Source: an uncultured Erysipelotrichaceae bacterium (lineage in GTDB: Bacteria; Bacillota_I; Bacilli_A; Erysipelotrichales; Erysipelotrichaceae). Taken from it: 36,130 nucleotides of DNA. Made by a program: the position numbers and the translations under genes. The notes beneath the pieces were generated by a model. It worked only from the letters and a program-made list of their open reading frames with translations. It did no database searches and was not told the origin of the DNA. Location: contig CAMCSA010000020.1 of the NCBI GenBank assembly GCA_945877405.1, positions 1 through 36,130 of the forward strand. Direction: 5' to 3'. Below are positions 25,600-33,150 of this stretch, piece by piece. Each line of letters starts with the position of its first letter. Position 1 is the first letter of the stretch.

Positions 25600-26100
25600 T
25601 TATTCTATTACAGTCATGTGTTTTTTTCCAGCATATACACGACGTCTTACCTTCTGTTTTTCATGAGCCAGGACGTTATATGGCAGAAAAACAAGCAGAA
25701 TCACAAGCATTGTTTCCACAAATCCAAGCGGCAGTTCATTCATGAACAGCGTGGAACATGTAAACAGGATCAGAAGAAACCGGTACATGCGTGCATCCAT
25801 TCTGCAATAGGCAAATGTACACCATGTATAGGCATGCATCAGATTGACAAAGGATACAATGAATAAGGATGAACGGCATACCGCCATACCTGACTTTTCG
25901 ATCAGTGCCAGTTCCACAAGGGCTGTCAGAAACATGTATTCCCAGTTTGCCATCATTTTCGAAAGACCGAATTCATGCAGAAGAACTGCCACAAGCAATA
26001 ACGCACAGATCACCGCAAGTACATCATGACCATACAGGACAAAACCAAAACTGTAGAAGACAAGACCATTTGCGAAACATCTCAACACTTTTCTTTCCAT
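25600..26100 (-). CDS. Small multi-pass membrane protein of unknown function (166 aa)
   Basis: Not recognised. Four or five hydrophobic segments are visible (about residues 8-45, 52-66, 76-95, 105-118, 122-143), followed by a basic tail EKQKVRRRVYAGKKH, suggesting an inner-membrane protein with a cytoplasmic C-terminus. No catalytic motif. A ribosome-site-like AGAGGTAAGGAA precedes the ATG. It is divergent from the WYL regulator gene, and an inverted TGTACA pair lies in the shared intergenic region, so the regulator may control it. Confidence 0.75.
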   Translation of the reverse strand: MERKVLRCFANGLVFYSFGFVLYGHDVLAVICALLLVAVLLHEFGLSKMMANWEYMFLTALVELALIEKSGMAVCRSSLFIVSFVNLMHAYTWCTFAYCRMDARMYRFLLILFTCSTLFMNELPLGFVETMLVILLVFLPYNVLAHEKQKVRRRVYAGKKHMTVIE

Positions 26101-26154
26101 TTTCCTTACCTCTTTTCCTGATGGCTATATACTACCTGTTTTTTCTTTTTTTAC

Positions 26155-26172
26155 TGTACACGATGTTGTACA
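26155..26172. promoter_or_regulatory. Inverted TGTACA-N6-TGTACA in the divergent promoter
   Basis: Two TGTACA boxes six bases apart in the 84-base region between the membrane-protein gene and the WYL regulator gene. The right box overlaps a TACAAT -10-like sequence (26169-26174) for the plus-strand gene. This is a fitting place for an autoregulatory operator. Confidence 0.4.
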
Positions 26173-26196
26173 ATAAAGAAAAAAGTGAGAAAAAAC

Positions 26197-27171
26197 ATGA
26201 CAAATGGTAAAACAGTGATGATACCACTTCTGATCGAAAAGTATCTGCGGCTATACAGCGATCCTGACCACCCTCTTTCCATCATGGAAATGCAGAGACT
26301 GCTGGAAGAAACAGGAAGAAAGGCTGACCGCCGTACCATCTACGCCTCTTTAGAAGCACTGAAGGAAAATGGCGAAACCATCCACACCATCCGCAGAAAC
26401 AGAAAAACCGGTTATTACATGGAAAAGGATTTCTCTTTGGAAGAAATTTTTCTGTTATGCAGCGGGCTTAGTGACTCCACAGCCTTATCCATAACCGCAA
26501 TCACACACCTGCAGGAAAAACTGAAAGGACTTCTTTCTTCCGATCAACAGAACCAGATGCCTCCTGTTACCCCTTTTGTTACCGCACAGGAGTCCATTGA
26601 TCTGTTGCCTTCTATCCATCTTCTTTTAGAAGCTATCGCATCCACACGTCCAATCACATTCCGCTATTTTGACCTCGATTGTCGCAGACAGAAAGTCTAC
26701 CGAAAAAACACATACCGTATGGTCCCTTATGCCATTGCATCTCAAAACGGGAAATACTACTGTATTCTGTATTCCTTTACCCATCAGGACTTTGGAAACT
26801 ACCGCATTGATAAGATGGATGAAATCACCGTTGAACAGGAAACCGTCCCGTCTGTCCCTTTCAATCTGGCAGATCACATGCGTACATCCTTTCAGATGTA
26901 CCATGGTCACTCACAGACAATCACATGCCGGTTTGCCAAATCCTTTGCCGGCTATGTATATGATCACTTTGCCACAAAGGATATCATCATCTCACATGTG
27001 GATGATACAACCTTTACCGCATCGTTGCGTACAGCCATCACCCCGACTCTGATCAGCTGGATCATGCAGTTTCATGACCGCATTGAAGTGCTTGAGCCAA
27101 AACAGCTCAAACAGCAGCTTTTCATACAGGCTAAACAGATTTATGATCAATATCAGGAGGAAAACATCTGA
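26197..27171 (+). CDS. WYL-domain transcriptional regulator
   Basis: The N-terminal winged helix (about residues 1-75, with KADRRTIYASLEALKENGE) is followed by a WYL ligand-sensing domain around 145-220 (RPITFRYFDLDCRRQK, then YRMVPYAIASQNGKYYCILY) and a C-terminal WCX-like extension. WYL proteins commonly sense nucleic acid or nucleotide signals and often sit beside defence or DNA-repair genes. ATG at 26197 is chosen; an in-frame GTG at 26185 would add four residues. Its TGA stop shares one base with the ATG of the sirtuin gene, so the two form an operon. Confidence 0.9.
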   Translation: MTNGKTVMIPLLIEKYLRLYSDPDHPLSIMEMQRLLEETGRKADRRTIYASLEALKENGETIHTIRRNRKTGYYMEKDFSLEEIFLLCSGLSDSTALSITAITHLQEKLKGLLSSDQQNQMPPVTPFVTAQESIDLLPSIHLLLEAIASTRPITFRYFDLDCRRQKVYRKNTYRMVPYAIASQNGKYYCILYSFTHQDFGNYRIDKMDEITVEQETVPSVPFNLADHMRTSFQMYHGHSQTITCRFAKSFAGYVYDHFATKDIIISHVDDTTFTASLRTAITPTLISWIMQFHDRIEVLEPKQLKQQLFIQAKQIYDQYQEENI

Positions 27172-27896
27172 TGAACGAAAAAATTCAGCAACTGCAGCAT
27201 ATTATCGATCAAGCAACACATATTGTCTTTTTTACCGGTGCTGGTGTATCCACAGAAAGCGGCATCCCGGATTTCCGCTCTCAGGATGGACTTTATCATC
27301 AGAAATATGATCTGCCACCAGAAGAAATTATCTCACACAGCTATTTTGTCAATCATCCCGAAGAGTTTTTCCGATTTTATAAAGACAGAATGATCTATCC
27401 AGATGCAAAACCGAACCATGTTCATACATTCATTGCAGAATGCGAAAGAAAGCATAAATCACTTGGCGTTGTCACACAGAACATCGATGGTCTGCACCAG
27501 AAGGCAGGTTCCAAAAATGTGTATGAGCTGCATGGATCCGTGCTTCGCAACTATTGTGAAGACTGCTATGCCTTCTATCCTTTGGAAACGATCATCCGCA
27601 GCGATGGTGTTCCAAGATGTCCAAAGTGCGGTGGCATCATCAAACCGGATGTCGTACTGTATGAAGAAGGACTTTCTCAGGCTGTGATGAATGGGGCTGT
27701 CGCAGCCATACAGAGTGCAGATGTACTGATTGTTCTTGGCACATCCCTTGTTGTCTACCCCGCTGCCGGTCTGCTTCGCTTTTTCGGTGGAAAACACCTT
27801 GTACTCATCAACCGTGATGCCACACCGTATGACAGTATTGCGGATCTTGTCATCAACGATACATTTGCCAATGTATTCCCTGCTCTGCATGTATAA
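27171..27896 (+). CDS. NAD-dependent protein deacylase, Sir2 family
   Basis: Removes acyl groups from lysine using NAD. 241 aa. NAD-binding motifs GAGVSTESGIPDFRS and TQNIDGLHQKAG, catalytic His in ELHGS, and a structural zinc site with two CxxC pairs (CEDC and CPKC). The Rossmann end VLGTSLVVYPA is present. All active-site residues are intact. The ribosome site AGGAGG lies in the end of the WYL gene and the start overlaps its stop by one base. An ADP-ribosyl or defence role is possible but not indicated by the domain content. Confidence 0.95.
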   Translation: MNEKIQQLQHIIDQATHIVFFTGAGVSTESGIPDFRSQDGLYHQKYDLPPEEIISHSYFVNHPEEFFRFYKDRMIYPDAKPNHVHTFIAECERKHKSLGVVTQNIDGLHQKAGSKNVYELHGSVLRNYCEDCYAFYPLETIIRSDGVPRCPKCGGIIKPDVVLYEEGLSQAVMNGAVAAIQSADVLIVLGTSLVVYPAAGLLRFFGGKHLVLINRDATPYDSIADLVINDTFANVFPALHV

Positions 27897-27898
27897 AT

Positions 27899-27926
27899 AA
27901 AACTGCCTGAAATGGCAGTTTTTTTG
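27899..27926 (+). terminator. Terminator of the WYL-sirtuin operon
   Basis: AAAACTGCC, loop TGAAAT, GGCAGTTTT, then T-run. Confidence 0.92.
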
Positions 27927-27956
27927 TGACATCCTTGCTCAGATGACAGATTTTTC

Positions 27957-27985
27957 TTTACAACAGCAGTCAAAACAAGTATGTT
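27957..27985 (+). promoter_or_regulatory. Promoter of the uracil permease gene
   Basis: -35 TTTACA, 17 bases, -10 TATGTT. Confidence 0.5.
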
Positions 27986-28000
27986 ATTACGCGAATAACA
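27982..28000. promoter_or_regulatory. Inverted repeat over the permease -10 box
   Basis: TGTTATT, ACGCG, AATAACA: seven pairs overlapping the -10 and the start point, ending directly before the AGGGGG ribosome site. It may be an operator or a small leader hairpin controlling ribosome access. Confidence 0.4.
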
Positions 28001-28014
28001 AGGGGGTAATGAAA

Positions 28015-29394
28015 ATGAAACTTGTTTATGACGTTTCTGATCAGCCAGCTTTCAGTAAACGTATCGTATTTGCTTTCCAGCAGGTACTGGCCATTATGGC
28101 TGCTACAATCGCAGTTCCGCTGATTGTCGGAAATGGCATGTCCACAGCTGCAGCTCTGTTTGGTGCAGGTGTCGGAACTCTGGTATACACATTCTTCACA
28201 AAGGGTAAGAGCCCTGTATTCCTGGGCTCATCCTTTGCGTTCATCGGCTCCATGTGTGCCGCATTTGCCGGTGCGGTATCTGCACAGGCAGGTTTTGCCG
28301 GACTGATTCTTGGTGCTGTCTTTGCAGGCCTTGTCTATGTTGTACTCTCCTTCATCATCCGCTCTGTTGGAGTTGAATGGATCAACCGCATCATGCCACC
28401 AGTCGTCATCGGTCCAACTGTTGCGATCATTGGTCTTTCTCTTGCCGGAAATGCCATTGGTGATCTGCAGATCAGCTCTGTTACCGGTGAAGCAACACAA
28501 TGGGCAGTTCTGTGTGGATTGACCGCATTAATCACAACAATGCTGACAAGCACATACGGAAACAGAACAATGCGTCTGATTCCGTTCATTATCGGTATTC
28601 TTGCCGGATACGCTGTCGCAACAGTATTGACACTGATCGGCACATCCATTGGTGATCCTTCCATGCAGATCATCAACTTTTCCGGCATTACTGCACTGTT
28701 TGCCGATGGTATCAGCCTGAATACATTCGTATCCATCCCAGACTTCTCCTTCCTGCATGCAATGGAAGGCATCAAGTCCATCGATGCTTCCTATATCGGA
28801 ACAGTTGCTGTTGCATATATTCCAGTCGCATTTGTTGTCTTTGCTGAACATATTGCTGACCACAAGAACATCTCTTCCATCATCAACCGTGATCTTCTGG
28901 AAGATCCGGGATTATCCAATACATTACTTGGTGATGGTGTCGGTTCCATCGTCGGTGCATTCTTCGGTGGATGCCCGAATACAACATATGGTGAATCTGT
29001 AGCCTGTGTTGCGATTACAAGAAATGCTTCTGTTGCGACAATCAAACTTGCTGCAGTTGAATGTATTCTGATTTCCTTTGTAGCTCCATTTGTTGCCTTC
29101 ATCTCTTCCATCCCATCCTGTGTCATGGGTGGTGTATGTATGGCACTGTATGGATTCATTGCGGTATCAGGTCTTAAGATGATTCAGCGTCTGGATCTGG
29201 ATGTCAACAGAAATCTGTATGTTGTATCCACAATCCTGATTTCCGGTATTGGTGGACTGTCCTTAACATTCGGTAAAATCACAATCACATCCGTTGCCTG
29301 TGCTCTGATTCTTGGTATCATTGTCAACCTTCTGCTCAGAAAGGATCCTCGTCCTGTCCCTGAGCTGGAAGAAGACCGTTTACCGGAAGAATAA
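28015..29394 (+). CDS. Uracil permease-like NCS2 transporter
   Basis: Nucleobase:cation symporter of the NCS2 family, inner membrane, about 14 hydrophobic segments. The conserved substrate-site region reads VVFAEHIADHKN, then GGCPNTTYGES, close to UraA-type uracil permeases (AEH and NTTYGE) rather than xanthine permeases, so uracil is the probable substrate. 459 aa from ATG 28015, chosen because AGGGGG ends eight bases upstream. ATG 28009 is too close to that site, and the frame back to 27943 would run over the promoter. Single gene with its own promoter and terminator. Confidence 0.93.
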   Translation: MKLVYDVSDQPAFSKRIVFAFQQVLAIMAATIAVPLIVGNGMSTAAALFGAGVGTLVYTFFTKGKSPVFLGSSFAFIGSMCAAFAGAVSAQAGFAGLILGAVFAGLVYVVLSFIIRSVGVEWINRIMPPVVIGPTVAIIGLSLAGNAIGDLQISSVTGEATQWAVLCGLTALITTMLTSTYGNRTMRLIPFIIGILAGYAVATVLTLIGTSIGDPSMQIINFSGITALFADGISLNTFVSIPDFSFLHAMEGIKSIDASYIGTVAVAYIPVAFVVFAEHIADHKNISSIINRDLLEDPGLSNTLLGDGVGSIVGAFFGGCPNTTYGESVACVAITRNASVATIKLAAVECILISFVAPFVAFISSIPSCVMGGVCMALYGFIAVSGLKMIQRLDLDVNRNLYVVSTILISGIGGLSLTFGKITITSVACALILGIIVNLLLRKDPRPVPELEEDRLPEE

Positions 29395-29406
29395 CAACAC
29401 ATTCAG

Positions 29407-29433
29407 CCGTTATCCCTGCGATAACGGTTTTTT
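29407..29433 (+). terminator. Terminator of the uracil permease gene
   Basis: CCGTTATC, loop CCTGC, GATAACGG, then T-run. Confidence 0.92.
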
Positions 29434-29436
29434 ATA

Positions 29437-29465
29437 TTGATTTAAAAGGAAGATAATTGTAGAAT
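29437..29465 (+). promoter_or_regulatory. lysS promoter
   Basis: -35 TTGATT, 17 bases, -10 TAGAAT. The start would be near 29472, at the head of the T-box leader. Confidence 0.6.
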
Positions 29466-29471
29466 AAGCCC

Positions 29472-29672
29472 GTCAGCAATGAAAGAGAAAGAGTATCTGA
29501 TGCCATAAAAGCGATCTTTGGATGGTGTAAGCAAAGAAATGGACAGGATATTTGTAAGGCTCTGGAGCACACGACCGATCGTCCCGTTACAGACGCACAA
29601 ATGAGGCGGCATAGCCGTGAATTAGGGTGGTACCACGAACAAGCTCTCGTCCCTATGGGTGAGAGCTTTTAT
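29472..29672 (+). promoter_or_regulatory. T-box riboswitch, lysine specifier AAG
   Basis: Leader RNA that senses uncharged tRNA. The T-box sequence AGGGTGGTACCACG is at 29624-29637. A terminator follows at 29641-29672 (AAGCTCTC/GAGAGCTT with inner CCC/GGG, then T). In Stem I, AAG at 29556-29558 directly precedes GCTCTGGAGC, the usual place of the specifier triplet. AAG is a lysine codon and the next gene encodes lysyl-tRNA synthetase. Uncharged tRNA-Lys would pair and favour the antiterminator. Confidence 0.92.
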
Positions 29673-29689
29673 ATTTGGAGGAAATGAAT

Positions 29690-31339
29690 ATGGCAGAAGA
29701 AATGACAAAGGAAGAAAAAGCCAGAATCAAGGAAGAACGTCGTAAGGCATTTCTGGCAGCACATCCGGAGCTTGCCGCAAAGCAGGCTGAAGCTGAAAAC
29801 AAGAAGGCAAAGGTAAAGCAGAAGGCTGAACAGGTTGTTTCAGCAGTATCTGAAATTGCTGAAAATGATCAGATGCAGGCAAGAATCGATAAGATGAATG
29901 CATTACGTGAAATGGGTATTGATCCATTCGGACAGGCATTTGATCAGAAAGATCATGCTGCTGATATCCGTGTATCCTATGGGGAAAAGACACTGGAAGA
30001 GCTGGAAAGTGAAGCGCATGAAGTATCCATTGCCGGAAGAATCATGACAAAGCGCAGAATGGGTAAACTCGGCTTTATCCACCTGCTTGACCGTTCTGGC
30101 AGAATTCAGATTGTCGTCAACCAGAGAATTGTCGGTGATGAAATCTACAATCTGTTCAAGGCAGCTGACCTTGGTGACATCATTGGTGTCAAGGGTACAG
30201 TCATGAAGACTGCTGCCGGTGAACTTTCTGTACTTGTACAGGAATACACTCACCTTAGTAAGGCATTAAGACCACAGCCTGACAAGTTCCATGGTCTTAA
30301 GGACAAGGAAGAACGTTACAGAAGAAGATACCTGGATCTGATTCAGAATGACAGATCCCGTGAAATCGCAATTCTGCGTCCACGTATCATCCGTGCCATT
30401 CAGAGATGGATGGATGATCATGGCTACATTGAAGTGGAAACACCGATTCTGCAGCCGATTCTTGGTGGTGCCAATGCAAGACCATTCGCAACACACCACA
30501 ATGCATTGGATAAGGACTTCTATCTGCGTATCGCAACAGAACTTCCATTAAAAAGACTGATTGTCGGCGATCTGGAAAGAGTCTATGAAATCGGCAGAAT
30601 CTTCCGTAATGAAGGTATGGACCTCAAGCACAATCCGGAATTCACAACAATGGAAGCATATTGTGCATATTCTGATCTGGAAGGCATGATGGAAATGAAT
30701 GAACAGCTGTTCGAATATGTTGCGATGGAAGTATTCGGAAAGACTGAGTTTGAATTCATGGGCAAGACCATCAACCTCAAGGGTCCTTACAAGAGATGGA
30801 ACATGGTAGATGCAGTCAAGGAAGTGACTGGTGTTGACTTCTGGCAGCCGATGAGTGTGGAAGAAGCACTGAAACTTGCTGAAGAACACAACGTTGAAGT
30901 TGCGCCACACCAGCATACAGTAGGACATATCATTTCTCTGTTCTTCGATCAGTTCTGCGAAGACAAGATTGAACAGCCTACATTTGTCTATGGTCATCCG
31001 ATTGAAATCTCCCCTCTTGCCAAAAAGAATCCGAAGGATCCAAGATTTACAGAACGATTCGAACTGGAAATCATGGGAATCGAAATGGACAACGCCTTTG
31101 GCGAGCTGAACGATCCAATCGATCAAAGACAGAGATTTGAAAAGCAGCTTGAAGCAAAAGCACAGGGTGACGATGAAGCAGCTGAAATGGATGATGACTA
31201 TGTTGAAGCACTTGAATATGGTCTTCCTCCAACAGGTGGTATCGGTATGGGTATTGACAGACTTGTCATGTTGATGACAGGCTGTGATTCCATCCGTGAT
31301 GTACTTCTGTTCCCTACAATGAAGCCAAGAGAAGACTGA
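29690..31339 (+). CDS. lysS: Lysyl-tRNA synthetase, class II (LysS)
   Basis: Charges tRNA-Lys. Class II motifs are clear: the OB-fold anticodon domain around residues 95-200 (SIAGRIMTKRRMGKLGFIHL), motif 2 GRIFRNEGMDLKHNPEFTTMEAY split over the fold, and motif 3 TGGIGMGIDRLVMLMTG near the end. ATG 29690 is preferred because GGAGG ends eight bases before it; ATG 29684 is too close. 549 aa, longer than the usual 490-510 because of a Lys/Glu/Ala-rich extension of about 55-60 residues before the normal start region ARIDKMNALREMGIDPFG. Expression is controlled by the lysine T-box. Confidence 0.97.
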   Translation: MAEEMTKEEKARIKEERRKAFLAAHPELAAKQAEAENKKAKVKQKAEQVVSAVSEIAENDQMQARIDKMNALREMGIDPFGQAFDQKDHAADIRVSYGEKTLEELESEAHEVSIAGRIMTKRRMGKLGFIHLLDRSGRIQIVVNQRIVGDEIYNLFKAADLGDIIGVKGTVMKTAAGELSVLVQEYTHLSKALRPQPDKFHGLKDKEERYRRRYLDLIQNDRSREIAILRPRIIRAIQRWMDDHGYIEVETPILQPILGGANARPFATHHNALDKDFYLRIATELPLKRLIVGDLERVYEIGRIFRNEGMDLKHNPEFTTMEAYCAYSDLEGMMEMNEQLFEYVAMEVFGKTEFEFMGKTINLKGPYKRWNMVDAVKEVTGVDFWQPMSVEEALKLAEEHNVEVAPHQHTVGHIISLFFDQFCEDKIEQPTFVYGHPIEISPLAKKNPKDPRFTERFELEIMGIEMDNAFGELNDPIDQRQRFEKQLEAKAQGDDEAAEMDDDYVEALEYGLPPTGGIGMGIDRLVMLMTGCDSIRDVLLFPTMKPRED

Positions 31340-31351
31340 TTATTCATCCAC

Positions 31352-31387
31352 AAAGACTTTGAGAAATCATGACTCAAAGTCTTTTTT
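31352..31387 (+). terminator. lysS terminator
   Basis: AAAGACTTTGAG, nine-base loop, CTCAAAGTCTTT, then T. Twelve perfect pairs. Confidence 0.93.
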
Positions 31388-31482
31388 ATTATACGGGGCA
31401 AAAATATTACCTTCTATCTATATATACCAATGTCATTAAGTTACTTGAGAGTGAAAAGTTCTAACACCTGATTATTTCGAAA

Positions 31483-31506
31483 ATAGTTATGCTTAAACAT
31501 AACTAT
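31483..31506. repeat. Inverted repeat ATAGTTATG in the IS left end
   Basis: ATAGTTATG, six bases, CATAACTAT: nine perfect pairs, just upstream of the IS promoter. The ATAGTTATG motif recurs at 31538-31546 overlapping the -10 box, which suggests binding sites for a regulator or the transposase. Confidence 0.5.
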
Positions 31507-31510
31507 CCCA

Positions 31511-31539
31511 TTTACAATTCTTCATAGTTATAGTATAAT
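31511..31539 (+). promoter_or_regulatory. Promoter of the IS genes
   Basis: -35 TTTACA, 17 bases, -10 TATAAT (perfect). The ribosome site GGAGG follows at 31557-31562, before ATG 31569. Confidence 0.7.
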
Positions 31540-31568
31540 AGTTATGTACATGACTATGGAGGATCGTT

Positions 31569-31925
31569 ATGAGTTCTATTGTATATCAGTATGACAAGCG
31601 TACTGGCGCTACCTATGCCTATGAATCTACTTCCTACTATGACAAGGAAAAGAAACAGCCACGCGCCAAAAGAAAGTATCTTGGCCGTGTTGATGAAAAG
31701 ACAGGTGAGATTATTCCTACCAGCAGAAAACGGACTGACAAAGAATCCGACACTGCGGAAGCTACTGTAGCGAATCAGCTTTCACAGATGAAAAAACAGT
31801 GTTCTGAAAAGAACAAGGAAATCCTTACTTTACGTAATGAAATCAATGACCTAAAAAAAGAAAACAGACGGTACAGAGATCTTCTGGATCAGATCCATTC
31901 TGTAAGCCGTCTGGAAGACAAATAA
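31569..31925 (+). CDS. IS accessory protein (118 aa)
   Basis: Small protein that commonly precedes transposases of this type in Bacillota. The N-terminal part (SSIVYQYDKRTGATYAYES, then a KRKYLGRVDEKTGEIIP segment) is a short beta-rich domain; residues 68-112 are a coiled coil (ANQLSQMKKQCSEKNKEIL and following). It may bind the IS ends or assist the transposase. It looks intact, unlike the transposase behind it. Codon use fits the neighbours. The function is known to me only through context. Confidence 0.7.
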   Translation: MSSIVYQYDKRTGATYAYESTSYYDKEKKQPRAKRKYLGRVDEKTGEIIPTSRKRTDKESDTAEATVANQLSQMKKQCSEKNKEILTLRNEINDLKKENRRYRDLLDQIHSVSRLEDK

Positions 31926-31929
31926 AAAA

Positions 31930-32021
31930 TGTAATCCGTGTAATCTTTTCGCCTACCAAAGCCAGAAAGGATATTAACCGCTCGGATTACATGGATATCA
32001 TAGCACATTGTTGAGCGGTTA
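31930..32021. other. Two abutting hairpins between the IS genes
   Basis: TGTAATCCG (31930-31938) pairs with CGGATTACA (31983-31991), and TAACCGCTC (31975-31983) pairs with GAGCGGTTA (32013-32021). Both have nine perfect pairs and they share one base (31983), so they could compete or stack. They lie between the accessory ORF and the transposase start and may control transposase translation. Confidence 0.5.
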
Positions 32022-32032
32022 CGGTAGACCTT

Positions 32033-32761
32033 ATGTGGGATTTTATCTTCAATCTGATTGTTTCTTTTCGTACCTGTTTTTCCCGTGCCGCTTCTTTTGA
32101 CTGGTTTTCTCTTATTCTGATCGGTATTATGATCCGCTCTGACAAACTTGGCTTAACATCAGTCATCCGTGATCTGAATCTCAAGGGTGAATGTTACGAA
32201 AAGATCATGCATTTCTTCAGAGCTGATTCCTGGGATCTGGATACTTTGCATGACCACTGGTACAGTCTTATTCAGAAGTACTCTGTTGCTTACCTTCATA
32301 AAGGTAAACCTGTCTTTGTCATAGATGGAACAAAGCAGTCCAAGGAAGGACACTACATGCCAGGAGTAAAGAAAATGGCTAATGACAGTGATACGCAATC
32401 CAAACCACAGACAATGCATGGTCATATGGGTGGTATGCTTTCTCTTCTGATTGGTACTGAAGAAAAGATGGCTGCCTTACCACTGTAAATGACCATCCGT
32501 CAGGAAATCTATGCAACACTGATCATGTATAATTATGCACGATTCATAGCCAACAACATTTACGTTACTGACGACAAAGGCAGGAAGTTGAACTTCAAGA
32601 CAGTAGTAACATTATGCAGAGAGTTTTTGAAAGGATTGGAAAGTGAAAATGAAATGACTGAGAAAATAAAGAAATTCCTGATCCCAATCAGACCAGGAAG
32701 ATCTTTTGAACGACGTATGCGACCCAAGTCGGCAATACCTTTGGCAACAAAGGCTGCATAG
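32033..32761 (+). pseudogene. Transposase, internally deleted and interrupted by a stop
   Basis: The first part (32033-32488) starts MWDFIFNLIVSF and carries the first catalytic Asp in FVIDGTKQSKEGHYMPG. It stops at TAA 32486-32488. The same frame resumes at once with a C-terminal piece (MTIRQEIYATLIMYNYARFI, then to 32761). Together these give about 240 residues, well short of the roughly 450 I would expect for a full-length enzyme of this kind. The block with the other two catalytic acids is missing, so an internal deletion joined N- and C-terminal parts near 32480. The product cannot be active. Confidence 0.8.
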
Positions 32762-33150
32762 TGTGTTCTCCATTACAAGCAATGTGAGATTACACTATTA
32801 TCACAAATAAATCTACCCTCAAAAAATGAAATGTTCGAAAGAACATGTTTTCGTCGTGAAGAAAACACAGCTAATTTACATCTTATAAACAAAAACACCA
32901 GCCACTCTATGGCTCATACCATATCCGTGGTTGGTGTCAGGTGATGTTTTGGATCTCTATTCAATGTCAATGAAGCTTAACTAATGACATTGGCACTTCT
33001 GCCTGTCGTTTTTCATAAAGTCGCTTGGAAAAGTTTTATATATTAGAAATAACTCCCTTTAAAAAATTGCATATTTGCGCAATTCTCCCTTGAAAAAGTT
33101 TATAATTGATATATGCCAAGCTGTCTATCAGCTGAAGGAGGTATTCATAT
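32762..33150. other. IS 3' end and intergenic region before the ATPase gene
   Basis: No gene. The IS part has tandem hairpins ATGTTC-GAAA-GAACAT (32831-32846) and GTTTTC/GAAAAC (32847-32866), then ACACCA-CCAC/GTGG-TGGTGT (32895-32937), which on the minus strand is followed by TTTTTG and could be a terminator. After the IS end, two similar A/T-rich segments (CTTGGAAAAGTTTTATAT near 33025 and CTTGAAAAAGTTTATAAT near 33089) precede the ATPase gene; TATAAT at 33101-33106 may be its -10. The ribosome site AAGGAGG is at 33135-33141. Confidence 0.5.

Larger units (their letters stand above)
31427..32993 (+). mobile_element. Insertion sequence remnant with terminal inverted repeats
   Basis: Terminal inverted repeats CCAATGTCATTA (31427-31438) and TAATGACATTGG (32982-32993) are exact over 12 bases, and the match continues imperfectly (GTTA...). 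They enclose an accessory ORF and a broken transposase with a good promoter between. No target-site duplication could be recognised. The family is not identified with certainty; the transposase has an IS4-like first catalytic Asp region. Confidence 0.75.

Noticed and set aside
27943-28014. Longer uracil permease start
   Set aside because: It would place the promoter inside the coding region, while the AGGGGG site fits ATG 28015.
29675-29689. TTG start for lysS
   Set aside because: It lies before the GGAGG ribosome site; ATG 29690 has the right spacing.
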